Notes: generated by a model from the letters alone, not told the origin. DNA of 64,000 bases from CAZRAL01 sp964598005 (GCA_964598005.1 CAZRAL010000006.1:17018-81017); one strand, 5' to 3'; shown: positions 7,421 through 17,113, numbered from the stretch's first letter. Numbers and translations: made by a program.

Positions 7421-9100
7421 CTATTCCGGTTTGGGCAACCCCCGTATTGGGACCAAATGTGTATTCCCTGCGATTACCCTTGCATCTTCCCGCAAACGAT
7501 ATTCAGGACGAGCAAAACTGCGTTCAATTGAAAGGTGTATAGAGGTAAATCCGAGTAAGTCAGCAAAGGTTGGTAATACCGAATCATTGCCAACCCATTT
7601 ATCGGTGTTCGTCATAAGTGCCTGCCATTTTTCTGCATAAGTCGATCTGAATTCCGCATTTGCCCATACAAACAATGGGATGCGCTGTTCTTCTATCGAA
7701 CCGTATACGCTACCGTGCCCAATCACCCCCTCTGCTCCAAATGCCTCACCATGGTCCGATACAAATAGCAGCGCCACTTTCCCCTTTAAAGGGCGAAGTT
7801 TTTGAATGATTTCAGCCAGTACCCAGTCGCTGTAGTGAGTCGTACTATCGTATAGATCCCGTTGATGGCAATTGCGATAGTTTTTCAAGCTAGCGGGGAT
7901 TTCACAAATGCTGTCCCTTTGATGATCAAATTGGGGCCAGGACTCCGGAAATCTGTCTTTGTATGCAGAATGACTTCCCATCCAGTGCATTACAATCATT
8001 TTTTTCTGGTAGCGCGTATCCAGTGCCTGCTCAAAACTCGGGATTAGTTTTCCATCAGGTGGCCGACCATTTAATACTAATGGCATACTGGAAAAGTCCG
8101 GCTTTATCCTTAATTTGGCGATTATTTCTGCTTCCTGATTGGCTAGCCACCACGTAATGAAACCCTGTTCACGGAAAAGATCAAACAGGTTTGGTCTTGT
8201 ATGTATTTGCTTATAATTTTCAGCTGCTGTTCCAGTCAGAATAAGCGGCACAGCGACCGCGGTTAGATTGGCGCCTGCATAAGCATGAGGAAAATTCAGG
8301 TATTCAGTCTTATCCAACTGCGCAAGTCTGGGAGAGGTTGCCCGTTTGTATCCATTGAGTTGCCATGCGGTACTTAATGAGGCATCGGTAATAACAAGAA
8401 CATAGGTTTCCATCTCTTTATCGAGCGGACGTTTTGAATTCCATGCAACAGTGGCATGATCTGCGCCATATGCCATCTGCGTCGCCAATGACAAAAATCC
8501 GTTCAGAAAAAACAGGGGATAAATTTGCGATGAAATTTCTGCCGATGCAGGAGAGGGGGGAGCAGATCGATCATCGGGAAAATCATTCCATATCATTATC
8601 GCCAGCATCACAAAAATAAAGCAGATGCTGTAACCACGCTGATACCATGAATAGAGTTTTGTTTTTTCTGTTGTTTTCCAAATAACCACAACACCCATAA
8701 CACCGAATAGAACGATTGCAAAAAGGAGGCCCCAAGCCTGATGCAGTGATAAAAATGCAATCGCTTCCTGGAAAGTTGTCTGCGCAACTACAGTAAAAAT
8801 ACTTAATGGGACTCCGCGAAATTCCACCAGCAAAAACAAAAAAATCCAACCGAACCAGCCAGCAACAAAAAGCAGGGTGAAATAGCCCCGGCGCGTTCTA
8901 GCTAAGAGATAAACTGTATTCAAAAAAAATAAGGCAAAACACGCATATAAAAACTTCCCGCCAATGTCGGGATAACTAGTCATTTCTAGACACAACAATA
9001 CGGGCAAAAAACTGATAGACAAACATACATTTCTTAATATTTTTATGGTCGCAACACTTTTAATGTAAACCCAAATATTTCTCTTAATCCGCCAAACCAT
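7421..9100 (-). CDS. EptA/MCR-like phosphoethanolamine transferase (sulfatase fold, membrane anchored)
   Basis: 559 residues: about five membrane segments in the first 175, then a periplasmic alkaline-phosphatase/sulfatase domain. Family motifs are present: VLVITDASLS (metal-ligand strand), LTAVAVP with the probable nucleophile Thr280, HWMGSHSAY, YDSTTHYSDWVL and VSDHGEAFG. Such enzymes add phosphoethanolamine to lipid A or other glycans. Two features are unusual: the metal-ligand Glu of the GETAR motif is Asp239, and the Cys pair flanking the nucleophile (CGTxTAxSVPC) is absent. Its start overlaps the end of the upstream gene by 17 bases, so translation is probably coupled. Substrate may differ from lipid A. 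Confidence 0.8.
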   Translation of the reverse strand: MVWRIKRNIWVYIKSVATIKILRNVCLSISFLPVLLCLEMTSYPDIGGKFLYACFALFFLNTVYLLARTRRGYFTLLFVAGWFGWIFLFLLVEFRGVPLSIFTVVAQTTFQEAIAFLSLHQAWGLLFAIVLFGVMGVVVIWKTTEKTKLYSWYQRGYSICFIFVMLAIMIWNDFPDDRSAPPSPASAEISSQIYPLFFLNGFLSLATQMAYGADHATVAWNSKRPLDKEMETYVLVITDASLSTAWQLNGYKRATSPRLAQLDKTEYLNFPHAYAGANLTAVAVPLILTGTAAENYKQIHTRPNLFDLFREQGFITWWLANQEAEIIAKLRIKPDFSSMPLVLNGRPPDGKLIPSFEQALDTRYQKKMIVMHWMGSHSAYKDRFPESWPQFDHQRDSICEIPASLKNYRNCHQRDLYDSTTHYSDWVLAEIIQKLRPLKGKVALLFVSDHGEAFGAEGVIGHGSVYGSIEEQRIPLFVWANAEFRSTYAEKWQALMTNTDKWVGNDSVLPTFADLLGFTSIHLSIERSFARPEYRLREDARVIAGNTHLVPIRGLPKPE

Positions 9101-11246
9101 ATTCAGTCCGCATATTGTTATCGGTTACCACCTGACCTGGCTTGACTATTTCCAAAGAAAGTTCCTTGGGAAAATTTTTTCTACTCCAGGAATAAAGCGT
9201 GGATTGGCTTTTATCTGCAAAAATTGTGTTAAAGATCAAATTCTCCGCCACACTTTCAGGAGAAAATTGATAATGGGGATCGCTTGTACAAAGTACATTA
9301 TTCCCAATCAACCAGGATTTTTTGCATGCCCATAATGCAGTAGCCCAGACATCCTTTGATCCTGTCGCGTTTAATAACAAGCTCCCTCCCTCGCGCAACC
9401 GGGAAGTGGCCAACTGAAAAAATTCCATTGAAAGCAGAGAGGAAATTCCTTCGCGATAGTGAAACGTGGTATTCATGACAATCAAATCGTACGGTTGGGT
9501 ATTATTATTTTTTAACCAACGGCGCCCATCGTCGATATAAAGGTGAAAACGGGGATCCTTAAGAATGCCCTGAGTAACAGGATTAAATGCAATCATGTCC
9601 CGGTACATGGTCGATATTTCAATAGCATCGACCTGTTTGACTCGTTTATCAGCGAGAATGACTTTCGTCCAGGCCCCGGCAGACAAGCCTATAACCAATA
9701 CCCGCTCTGGCTTGGTGTGCGTAGCCAACCCAACAATTGGCCTGAAAATACCATTTGTGTCCACAAAAGGATCGGTGTTTAATTTGCCATCGTAGGCACC
9801 ACCACCCCAAACAGTACAACTCCACTTGACCTCTGGACAACTAAGTATTGCTATTCCAGAGCGCCCTTCAAATACAAATTCTTTACCCGCGCGTTCAGCA
9901 TCAATTGGGACAAGATGCTGCAATCTGGGTAGCCATGCCGCGTACAGCAAAGGTGCGCCTAACAGTCCAGCAAGTACTAAAATGCCCGGTAATCTTACCT
10001 GCATCCAATATTGGCGCGCGCTCCGTGCTGTAAGCAGCAGCAGTAACAAACACAATAAGCTCAACACGCTTATGAGTTGCAATATTTGATGTGTATGCAA
10101 TAAATCGGTGGCATAAAAACCAATTCCGATCGTTCCCGATACACAGCCAAGAATATTCAGGGAATAGACTCGTCCAACCCGGGGAGCATCGTCTGTTCGT
10201 AAAAAAGTAACCGCAACCGGCAAAGTGCGAGCACCAAAGTAGCCTAAACTAAACAGCACAGTCAGGATACCAACAGAAGTCAGTGTCGCATCACCTGAGT
10301 AACCAGCCACCCAGGAAATACAGCCAGCACCCAACAGGCAAACTACAGCAAACCAGGCTATCGATGTAACCGCTCCTGCTACGGGATCATTTTTTTGCTT
10401 CTTTTGCCTTCCTTGCATGGCACTGCCCATTGCCAACCCAAACAAAAAAATGGCAAGGGCAGTACCAAACGAACCAGCTCGCCCCTGATTGACAAACGAG
10501 TATAAACGCATGCCAATCATTTCTGCTCCTAGAGAAACGAACCCCATCAGAAAAGAGAATATGCCCGCCGTTTGCCAGCCCCATTCATTGGTCGAAGAGC
10601 TTTCCTTCTCTGCCGCAACCTGAGCAGATTGGTGTCTCTGCCCCAAAGCCATCACAATGATCACCACACAAAAATTGATGGCACTGGCAACATATAGTGT
10701 ATAAGTAAGGCCTAAATATCGGAACAGCACCAAAATACACAAAATTGCTCCGATCGCGGCTCCAATCGAATTGGTTACATACAAACCACTTACATTCTTA
10801 CGTAACTCTTCTCCATTTAAACTGCAAACACGAATCAGAATTGGCAGAGTAGCTCCCATAGCAAAAGTGGGAACCAGAAGTAAAGCGCCTACTGCGATGA
10901 TCAGGGTTAACCCCTGTGGAACTGAAATAAAAAAATGGCTCGCACTTTCCAACAAGACTGGCGATAGTGCTCCATAGCCACCAATCAGCAATTCGACCAT
11001 AGCAAAACAAAATACTCCGATACGCGCATTGTGTATGCATGTTGCAATATATTCTCCAACCAATGCCCCAAGCCCAATACCCAGCATAAATACCGCAACG
11101 ATAGTAGTTGTAGCTTCTGAATTGGAACCAAAATAATTGAACAGCATTCTCTGCCATGCCACCTGATAAATAATGGCAGCTATGCCAGAAAGCATAAATA
11201 CTGATTGAAGTACTAATACTGTTTTATTATTTTTATGCATCAACAT
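9084..11246 (-). CDS. Membrane protein with spermidine-synthase-like methyltransferase-fold domain
   Basis: About 720 residues. The N-terminal two thirds hold many membrane segments in an MFS-like arrangement (LSGIAAIIYQVAWQRML opens the first). The C-terminal domain (from about residue 500) resembles polyamine aminopropyltransferases: VLVIGLSAGAWTKVI for the nucleotide loop, a VDAIEIS strand and DDGRRWL. The usual catalytic Asp after the fourth strand is replaced (DLIVMNTTF), so true spermidine synthesis is unlikely. ATG at 11246 is chosen because GAGGGA lies at good spacing; a TTG at 11300 would add 18 residues. It overlaps the EptA-like gene downstream, implying a joint role, perhaps in envelope modification (inference). 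Confidence 0.75.
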   Translation of the reverse strand: MLMHKNNKTVLVLQSVFMLSGIAAIIYQVAWQRMLFNYFGSNSEATTTIVAVFMLGIGLGALVGEYIATCIHNARIGVFCFAMVELLIGGYGALSPVLLESASHFFISVPQGLTLIIAVGALLLVPTFAMGATLPILIRVCSLNGEELRKNVSGLYVTNSIGAAIGAILCILVLFRYLGLTYTLYVASAINFCVVIIVMALGQRHQSAQVAAEKESSSTNEWGWQTAGIFSFLMGFVSLGAEMIGMRLYSFVNQGRAGSFGTALAIFLFGLAMGSAMQGRQKKQKNDPVAGAVTSIAWFAVVCLLGAGCISWVAGYSGDATLTSVGILTVLFSLGYFGARTLPVAVTFLRTDDAPRVGRVYSLNILGCVSGTIGIGFYATDLLHTHQILQLISVLSLLCLLLLLLTARSARQYWMQVRLPGILVLAGLLGAPLLYAAWLPRLQHLVPIDAERAGKEFVFEGRSGIAILSCPEVKWSCTVWGGGAYDGKLNTDPFVDTNGIFRPIVGLATHTKPERVLVIGLSAGAWTKVILADKRVKQVDAIEISTMYRDMIAFNPVTQGILKDPRFHLYIDDGRRWLKNNNTQPYDLIVMNTTFHYREGISSLLSMEFFQLATSRLREGGSLLLNATGSKDVWATALWACKKSWLIGNNVLCTSDPHYQFSPESVAENLIFNTIFADKSQSTLYSWSRKNFPKELSLEIVKPGQVVTDNNMRTEYGLAD

Positions 11247-11306
11247 GCAAAAACTTCCCTCTATGTTTTCCCGAAAATTGGTTGCACTCTTCAACCGCAA
11301 AACGAT

Positions 11307-12086
11307 TTAACACTGCCATATCTCCGCAAATTTCTTCCAATATTCAAGTTCGGCGTTATCCGCTAAAAATGATTTGACCACAGCAATCTCAGCGTCGTAT
11401 GCGGCCTTGTCAAGCGCGCCGCGTAGGCTCTGAAAACGCAAAAAAAGCAAATAGGTATTCATGACATCTGTTTCGCAATAATGGCGGATGGCCTCGATTT
11501 CGCCACGTTGATAGGCTGCCCATACCTGCGCACCATCCATGCCCAATTTTCCGGGAAATCCGCATAGTTGCGCCATCGCATCCAGTGGGGCATTGGCGCG
11601 CGGCTGATACATCGCCAGCAAATCCATCAAATCCATGTGCCGCGTATGGTAACGCCCGATGTAATTATTCCATTTGAAATCACGATCGTCTTCGCCCATA
11701 TCCCAATATTTTGCCGCGGTCAGCCCATGGATTAGCGCCCGGTAATGCAATACGGGCAAATCGAATCCTCCGCCATTCCAGGAAACAAGCTGGGGCGTAT
11801 AGCGCTCGATGCCATCAAAAAAACGCTGAATCAGCGTGGCTTCTGTATCGTCACTCTTGCCCAGTGACCACACGCGTAGCCCCTCATCGGCGCGCAATAC
11901 ACAGGAGATGGCGACCACACGCTGCAGATGGTGCGGTAAAAAATCGCTGCCGCTCGCTTGACGGCGACGCTGAAAAGCAAATTCGGCCACGTCCGCATCG
12001 GTGATCTTAGCGTCAAACTCATGCAGTTTGCGCAATCCCGTTACGTCGGGAATGGTTTCAATATCGAATACCAATATGGGTGTCAT
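11307..12086 (-). CDS. PolB-like 3'-5' exonuclease family protein
   Basis: 259 residues of the stand-alone DnaQ-like exonuclease family related to the proofreading domain of PolB (COG3298 type). Exonuclease motifs: FDIETIPD at the N-terminus (ExoI, DxE), SWNGGGFDLPVL (ExoII, the Asp) and YCETDVMNTYLL (ExoIII, Asp near the end). There is no polymerase domain. Its ATG lies about 35 bases beyond the cysM stop and its stop is about 60 bases before the next gene start, consistent with one minus-strand transcript. Likely role in DNA repair or processing; substrate unknown. Confidence 0.85.
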   Translation of the reverse strand: MTPILVFDIETIPDVTGLRKLHEFDAKITDADVAEFAFQRRRQASGSDFLPHHLQRVVAISCVLRADEGLRVWSLGKSDDTEATLIQRFFDGIERYTPQLVSWNGGGFDLPVLHYRALIHGLTAAKYWDMGEDDRDFKWNNYIGRYHTRHMDLMDLLAMYQPRANAPLDAMAQLCGFPGKLGMDGAQVWAAYQRGEIEAIRHYCETDVMNTYLLFLRFQSLRGALDKAAYDAEIAVVKSFLADNAELEYWKKFAEIWQC

Positions 12087-12120
12087 GGGTCAGTCGCAAT
12101 CTATTCCAAATTTTGCTGGC

Positions 12121-13020
12121 TCAAGCAGGAAACACGCCGGTAGACAAATAACGGTCGCCACGGTCGCACACAATGTAAACAATGACCGCATCGCGATTTT
12201 TTGCGGAAATTCGCAGGGCCGCCGCCAACCCGCCACCGGAGGAAACCCCGGCAAACAAGCCTTCCTCACGCGCCATGCGCCGCGCCATTTCCTCACATTC
12301 TTCCTGAGTGACTTCCAGAATATGGTCTACCCGTGCTCGATCAAAAATTTTCGGCTGATAAGGTTCCGGCCATTTTCGGATGCCCGGTACGCTCGCCCCG
12401 TCTGCTGGATGCACCCCAATGACCTGAATATCCGGATTTTTTTCTTTCAGAAAACGCGAAACTCCCATTATCGTTCCTGTGGTGCCCATCGTGGCAACGA
12501 AGTGAGTGATTTTGCCTTGTGTATCGCGCCAGATTTCCGGGCCAGTTCCAACGTAGTGCGCCAGCGGGTTATCGGGGTTGGCAAACTGGTCCAGTATCCA
12601 TCCCCCACGCTCGCGGCGAATCTGTTCAGCTTGATCGCGTGCACCCTCCATCCCCGCGCTCTGTGGGGTGAGAATCAATTCTGCCCCGAAGGCCCGCATG
12701 GTCTGGCGGCGTTCCATGCTTTGGTTTTCGGGTAGAACCAGTACCATTCTGTAGCCTTTGACCGCAGCGGCCATAGCCAGGGCAATCCCCGTATTGCCGC
12801 TGGTTGCTTCGATCAATGTATCGCCAGGCTTGATATCGCCCCGCTGCTCAGCCCGGCTGATCATCGACATGGCGGGGCGATCTTTTACCGAGCCGGCAGG
12901 GTTGGTTCCCTCCAGCTTGGCAAAAAGCGTATTTGACGTGGCCCCCGGAATGCGTTGCAGCCGCACCATGGGCGTATTGCCAATAATGCCTGCGATAGTC
13001 TGATGATTCATGTATGACAT
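12121..13020 (-). CDS. cysM: Cysteine synthase B, PLP-dependent O-acetylserine sulfhydrylase
   Basis: About 299 residues. The enzyme makes cysteine from O-acetylserine and sulfide or thiosulfate with pyridoxal phosphate. The PLP-lysine motif NPAGSVKDRPA is at about residue 40, the substrate loop ATSGNTG at about 66, the phosphate-binding GTTGTI near 175, and GVSSGGGLAA near 262. Length and the missing C-terminal extension match CysM rather than CysK. ATG at 13020 is taken; an ATG three codons further is equally plausible, and a GTG at 13029 less so. A repeat element begins 39 bases upstream and may carry or disturb the promoter. Confidence 0.92.
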   Translation of the reverse strand: MSYMNHQTIAGIIGNTPMVRLQRIPGATSNTLFAKLEGTNPAGSVKDRPAMSMISRAEQRGDIKPGDTLIEATSGNTGIALAMAAAVKGYRMVLVLPENQSMERRQTMRAFGAELILTPQSAGMEGARDQAEQIRRERGGWILDQFANPDNPLAHYVGTGPEIWRDTQGKITHFVATMGTTGTIMGVSRFLKEKNPDIQVIGVHPADGASVPGIRKWPEPYQPKIFDRARVDHILEVTQEECEEMARRMAREEGLFAGVSSGGGLAAALRISAKNRDAVIVYIVCDRGDRYLSTGVFPA

Positions 13021-13058
13021 GCGCTTCACCGGGAAAATGTTGCTTTGCTAAATAATTA

Positions 13059-13584
13059 GGGAACCTCTGATTAAGCTACACATGGCCGCGCGCCCGGTTT
13101 TCCGGGATGGAGTGCACGGCGCGGTGCGCAGCGAATGGTCAGCAGCCACGAAGGGGGTAGCAGGTTCCGCGCACGAAGTGCGTGGGGGCGCCCCCGTAGC
13201 GGAACATCTAGCCGCAGCAAACGTGGCTGCAACGCTGCAGACCGCCCGCACATTTGACAACTGCGCCAGCCTGCCCACGGCAAGCCAGAGGCTTGCGGGA
13301 CCCCATGCGGGTTTTGACCAGAATAGCCCATCTTCTGCCTACCTTTCCGTAGGCAGAGCAGGTTGCAAAGGCACTGAGGACTCAGTGCCTTTGGATGCGA
13401 CTCGAAAGGCAAGGCGATGGCCCCGACTTCGCGGCCTGTGCTGCGCGAGGCTATCGCTACGCCGGGGCCTCCTTGGCTTCGTATCAATGGATTCGACCTG
13501 CCGATGTTGCCAACTACGATGCCTTGAATCTGGACTATTCTTGTCAATACGCGGCTCATGGAGGATTTATTCAGAGATTCCTTA
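13059..13584. repeat. Dispersed terminal-inverted-repeat element, copy A (526 bp)
   Basis: The left end GGGAACCTCTGATTAAG (13059-13075) is the inverse of the right end near 13568-13584. Copy B (57079-57356) shares both ends and several inner blocks (CATGGCCG, TTTCCGGGATG, CATGCGGGTTTTGAC, AATAGCCCATCTTC, GGCTTCGTAT, TGCCTTGAATCTGG, GACTATTCTTGT). Copy A also has two strong hairpins: CTGCCTAC/GTAGGCAG at 13335-13356 and a 13-bp stem at 13366-13393. The open frames in it are not conserved between copies, so it appears non-coding. It fills most of the 13021-13777 gap between cysM and moaA; the remaining 13585-13777 should hold the moaA promoter. Confidence 0.82.
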
Positions 13585-13777
13585 AATTCATAGTATTACT
13601 CTTGAATTTGTTGTGAATGATGGATGACAAGAGTTTTTTAATGTGCCCTGTAAGTACATCATCGCATCGGAGAGCCAGCTGCGCAAGTAAAAAGCGGTAG
13701 ATTGATTCAAGGCTACAGCAAAATAATTTTCCACAACTGTATAACGCATCACCGCTGAAGATTGTTATGCTAGCGAA

Positions 13778-14917
13778 ATGAGCAAAATGGTTATTCCCTT
13801 GCATGATATGCGAGCGCCAAACCGGCCCTCGCCTTTACCGCTGTCCTCTCCCGCGGGCGCAGCCGCTGCGCTTTCCGTTCCCCAAAACCCGGCAGATTTG
13901 CAAGACAAACTGGGCCGTCGGTTCCGCGATCTGCGCATATCGGTCACCGATCGCTGCAATTTTCGTTGTACGTACTGCATGCCCAAGGAAGTTTTCGGTG
14001 CCGACTATCAATTTCTGCCTCACCGCGAATTATTGACGTTTGAAGAAATTGTGCGCGTGGCCAAAATTGCGCGCTCACTTGGGATGGAAAAAGTCCGCCT
14101 AACCGGCGGGGAGCCGTTACTACGCAAAGGTATTGAACATCTCATTGAGATGCTGGCCACGCAATTGCCGGGTATCGATATCGCACTCACCACCAACGGC
14201 TCCGCACTAAAAGCCAAGGCACGCGCACTGAAAAATGCCGGGCTGAAACGCATCACGGTCTCGCTCGACTCGCTGGACAATGCCACTTTTCGGGCCATGA
14301 ACGATGTCGATTTTCCCGTCGCCCAAGTATTGGAGGCTATCGAAACCGCCACGGCTGTTGGACTTGACCCCATCAAAATCAATATGGTTGTGAAACGGGG
14401 CGTGAACGATCAAGAAATTGTGCCGATGGCAAGACATTTCAAAAACTCCGGCCACATTCTACGTTTTATCGAATTCATGGATGTAGGGGCCACCAATGGC
14501 TGGCGTATGGACGATGTGGTACCCAGCAGGGAAATCGTGCAGCGCATCCACGCCGTCTTGCCGCTTGAGCCGGTCGAAGCTCACTACCCCGGCGAAGTCG
14601 CCGAACGCTGGCGCTACCGCGATCAAGCTGCCAGCAGCGAAAAAGCAGGCGAAATCGGGGTGATTTCCAGCGTAACGCAGGCCTTTTGTTCCACCTGTAC
14701 GCGCGCCCGCTTGTCGACCGACGGTCAACTGTTCACCTGCCTGTTTGCCGGCAAAGGCACCGATTTAAAGTCGTTGCTAAGGCACAACGGCACAGATGAG
14801 GAATTGCGCCATGCCCTCGGCACCATCTGGCAGCAGCGCGCGGATCGCTATTCTGAAATTCGCACCCGTGAAACGGCTGCAAGTCAAAAAGTGGAAATGA
14901 GTTTTATAGGAGGATAG
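13778..14917 (+). CDS. moaA: GTP 3',8-cyclase MoaA (molybdenum cofactor biosynthesis)
   Basis: A radical-SAM enzyme that, with MoaC, turns GTP into the pterin precursor of molybdenum cofactor; 379 residues. The N-terminal 4Fe-4S motif is CNFRCTYC (about residue 64), followed by the SAM-binding RLTGGEPLLR. The C-terminal cluster cysteines are in FCSTCTRAR plus a further Cys in LFTCLF, and the chain ends in the functional Gly-Gly. The first 45 residues are a Pro/Ala-rich extension not needed by the family; an internal start at MRAP... is conceivable. It opens a plus-strand run with DUF2461, fdhD, mobA and moeA. Confidence 0.95.
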   Translation: MSKMVIPLHDMRAPNRPSPLPLSSPAGAAAALSVPQNPADLQDKLGRRFRDLRISVTDRCNFRCTYCMPKEVFGADYQFLPHRELLTFEEIVRVAKIARSLGMEKVRLTGGEPLLRKGIEHLIEMLATQLPGIDIALTTNGSALKAKARALKNAGLKRITVSLDSLDNATFRAMNDVDFPVAQVLEAIETATAVGLDPIKINMVVKRGVNDQEIVPMARHFKNSGHILRFIEFMDVGATNGWRMDDVVPSREIVQRIHAVLPLEPVEAHYPGEVAERWRYRDQAASSEKAGEIGVISSVTQAFCSTCTRARLSTDGQLFTCLFAGKGTDLKSLLRHNGTDEELRHALGTIWQQRADRYSEIRTRETAASQKVEMSFIGG

Positions 14918-14922
14918 ACACC

Positions 14923-15648
14923 ATGATAAAAAAAACGCATCCCGCCAAACCTTCTACGGATGGCGCTGCAAAACCACCCTTATCCCTACCGGCTTTACTT
15001 CAGTTCTTGAAGGAGCTTTCGGAAAACAACAATCGCCCGTGGTTTCTACACAACAAGCCGCATTACGACCTTTTGCGTGAAGAATTCACCGAACTGGTCG
15101 CAACGATCATCCAGCGCATCTCGCAGTTCGATAAACTTATTACCCATGTCGAAGCGAAAAAATCCTTATTCCGCATTTATCGCGACGTGCGTTTTTCCAA
15201 AAACAAGGAGCCCTATAAAACTCGCTTCTCCGCCATGATCGGCGAGCGTAAAGACCACAAAGCTGTACCGGGATACTATTTTCAAATCGACGAACGGGGC
15301 ATTCTGGGAATGGGCGGCGGCGTCTATATGCCCGAACCGGATACCTTGAAGAAAATTCGCGATTTTATTACCGCACATCCGGAAAAATTGGAGCGCGTAC
15401 TCAAAAACAAGCGCTTTAACGAGACCTATGGCGGCATCTCTGACGAAGGGCGCTTACAGCGCCCGCCCAAAGGCTACGGTGCAGACCACCCCCACATTGA
15501 GCAGATCAAAAACCGTCACTTTTTCGGTTTTCTCGAAATCAATCTGAAAAAGCGCAAGACTGGGGATTTGGCCGCCGACATCGCCACGCGTTTTGAAGAT
15601 TTATACCCGCTGCTCGTCTGGTTGCGCGAAGCTATCAAACCCCCCTGA
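14923..15648 (+). CDS. DUF2461 family protein
   Basis: 241 residues, recognised by ALLQFLKELSENNNRPWF near the N-terminus and by DVRFSKNKEPYKTRFSA, GYYFQIDERGILGMGGGVY and LKKIRDFI further in; this matches the TIGR02453/DUF2461 family of unknown function. No signal peptide or membrane segment. The ATG is 6 bases after the moaA stop, and the stop is 8 bases before the fdhD ATG, so it is inside the operon. Operon position hints at a link with molybdoenzyme maturation, but this family also occurs elsewhere, so the link is weak. Confidence 0.85.
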   Translation: MIKKTHPAKPSTDGAAKPPLSLPALLQFLKELSENNNRPWFLHNKPHYDLLREEFTELVATIIQRISQFDKLITHVEAKKSLFRIYRDVRFSKNKEPYKTRFSAMIGERKDHKAVPGYYFQIDERGILGMGGGVYMPEPDTLKKIRDFITAHPEKLERVLKNKRFNETYGGISDEGRLQRPPKGYGADHPHIEQIKNRHFFGFLEINLKKRKTGDLAADIATRFEDLYPLLVWLREAIKPP

Positions 15649-15656
15649 ACAGGCAC

Positions 15657-16532
15657 ATGGAATATTACCGCCCTCAACTCACCCACGCAGCCCGCCCCTT
15701 GACATTCAATGTCCAGGCGCGCGATGAAAATGGGTGCATTCGGGATATTCCCATCGCGGGTGAATATCCGCTGACGCTTTACGTCGACAAGCGCGAAATT
15801 CTCACCCTCATGACGCTGGGTGCCGCACCGGAAGCGCTAGTGATCGGCTATCTGCGGAATCAAAGACTGGTGGAATCATTGTCGGAGATCGTTTCCGTGC
15901 AAGTTGATTGGAAAGTCAATGCCTGTTCGGTCATCACCAAAAACGGACTCAAAAACCTCGACGAAAAAATGCAAAAGCGTACCAAAACCACAGGATGTGG
16001 CGAAGGCACCGTATTCGGCGACTTAATGGCGGAAATCGATACCCTTGCGCTACCTGCCGACGTGCAGTTGAGTCAGAGTACGCTCTACGACCTGCTCGAC
16101 CAGGTGCGTCTGCATGAATCGATTTACAAACAGGCTGGCGCCGTACACGGTTGCGCCCTGGCTCGCAACGGAGAAACGGGCGCGGAGATACTCAACTTTG
16201 TCGAAGATGTCGGCCGACATAATGCTGTCGATGCCATCGCAGGCTGGATGTGGCTGGAGGACGTGGACGGGAGCGACAAAATTTTCTACACCACCGGACG
16301 CCTGACCTCGGAGATGGTCATCAAGGCTGCGCAAATGGGTATCCCTTTCCTGGTGTCGCGCTCGGGGCTAACCCAGATGGGTTACGACATTGCTCAAAGG
16401 GTCGGCATGACCATGATTGGCCGTGCGGTCAACACCCATTACTTGTTGTTTACAGGGAGCGAGCGATTTGTAAATTCAGCCTCTTCCCAGAGTAGCGCCC
16501 CAAACGATCATCCTGCCTTGTGCCCCGAATGA
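15657..16532 (+). CDS. fdhD: Formate dehydrogenase accessory sulfurtransferase FdhD
   Basis: 291 residues. FdhD passes sulfur from IscS to molybdenum cofactor before insertion into formate dehydrogenase. The family block KTTGCGEGTVFGDL carries a conserved cysteine (about residue 113); other conserved stretches are GAVHGCALA, VEDVGRHNAVDAIAG, FYTTGRLTSEMVIKAAQMGIP and SRSGLT. Canonical E. coli FdhD uses a CxxC pair; here only one Cys is visible in that loop, as in some other family members. The stop overlaps the mobA ATG (ATGA), indicating translational coupling. No formate dehydrogenase is in the window. Confidence 0.92.
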   Translation: MEYYRPQLTHAARPLTFNVQARDENGCIRDIPIAGEYPLTLYVDKREILTLMTLGAAPEALVIGYLRNQRLVESLSEIVSVQVDWKVNACSVITKNGLKNLDEKMQKRTKTTGCGEGTVFGDLMAEIDTLALPADVQLSQSTLYDLLDQVRLHESIYKQAGAVHGCALARNGETGAEILNFVEDVGRHNAVDAIAGWMWLEDVDGSDKIFYTTGRLTSEMVIKAAQMGIPFLVSRSGLTQMGYDIAQRVGMTMIGRAVNTHYLLFTGSERFVNSASSQSSAPNDHPALCPE

Positions 16533-17113
16533 GCTTGATCACCGGCCTGGTTCTCGCGGGGGGGCGCGGCACGCGCATGGGCGAGATCGATAAAGGGCTG
16601 CAACTCTTTCGCGGCATGCCCATGGTCGAGCACGTCTTGCAAAGGCTGGCGCCGCAGGTAAATGAACTATTAATTAATGCCAATCGCAACATCGCATGTT
16701 ATAGGGCGTTCGGTTATCCGGTCGTCGCCGATAGCATTGATGGGTTCGCGGGACCGCTGGCGGGACTATATGCTGGGATGCAGGCCGCTACGCATTCGCT
16801 CATTGTCACCGCGCCGTGCGATTCGCCCTTTTTGCCTGCTAATTTGGTGATACGCATGCATGCGGCACTCACTGCACAGCAAGCCGATGTGGCGGTGGCA
16901 AAAACAGGCAGTCAGGTTCATCCTGTTTTTTGTCTTACCCGTTGCGATCTGGCGCCGCATTTACAGCAATTCCTCGCTTCCGGGCAGCGCAAAATCGATA
17001 AATGGTACGCCACCTTGACGACGGCCGAAGTTGCGTTCGATGGTGAAGAAACAGCATTTGCCAATATCAATACAATTCAGGAATTGGAGTCTTTGGAAAA
17101 AAGGTCCGACTGA
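16529..17113 (+). CDS. mobA: Molybdenum cofactor guanylyltransferase MobA
   Basis: Attaches GMP to molybdopterin to form the bis-MGD precursor, about 194 residues. The nucleotidyltransferase signature LVLAGGRGTRMGEIDKGL is at the N-terminus, followed by VADSIDGFAGPLAGLYAG and TAPCDSPFLP with the metal-binding Asp. ATG at 16529 overlaps the fdhD stop as ATGA; a GTG-type start nine bases earlier would also fit. Together with fdhD and moeA it implies bis-MGD enzymes such as formate dehydrogenase or nitrate reductase elsewhere in the genome. Confidence 0.93.
   Translation: MSLITGLVLAGGRGTRMGEIDKGLQLFRGMPMVEHVLQRLAPQVNELLINANRNIACYRAFGYPVVADSIDGFAGPLAGLYAGMQAATHSLIVTAPCDSPFLPANLVIRMHAALTAQQADVAVAKTGSQVHPVFCLTRCDLAPHLQQFLASGQRKIDKWYATLTTAEVAFDGEETAFANINTIQELESLEKRSD

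Noticed and set aside
13082..13585. Open frames of up to 167 codons in repeat copy A
   Set aside because: Copy B does not keep the frame, composition is Cys/Arg/Ser-rich, and hairpins explain the base content.
13585..13777. Molybdenum-cofactor riboswitch upstream of moaA
   Set aside because: I looked for the expected long paired structure in this leader and saw no convincing one; the region is dominated by the repeat element upstream.
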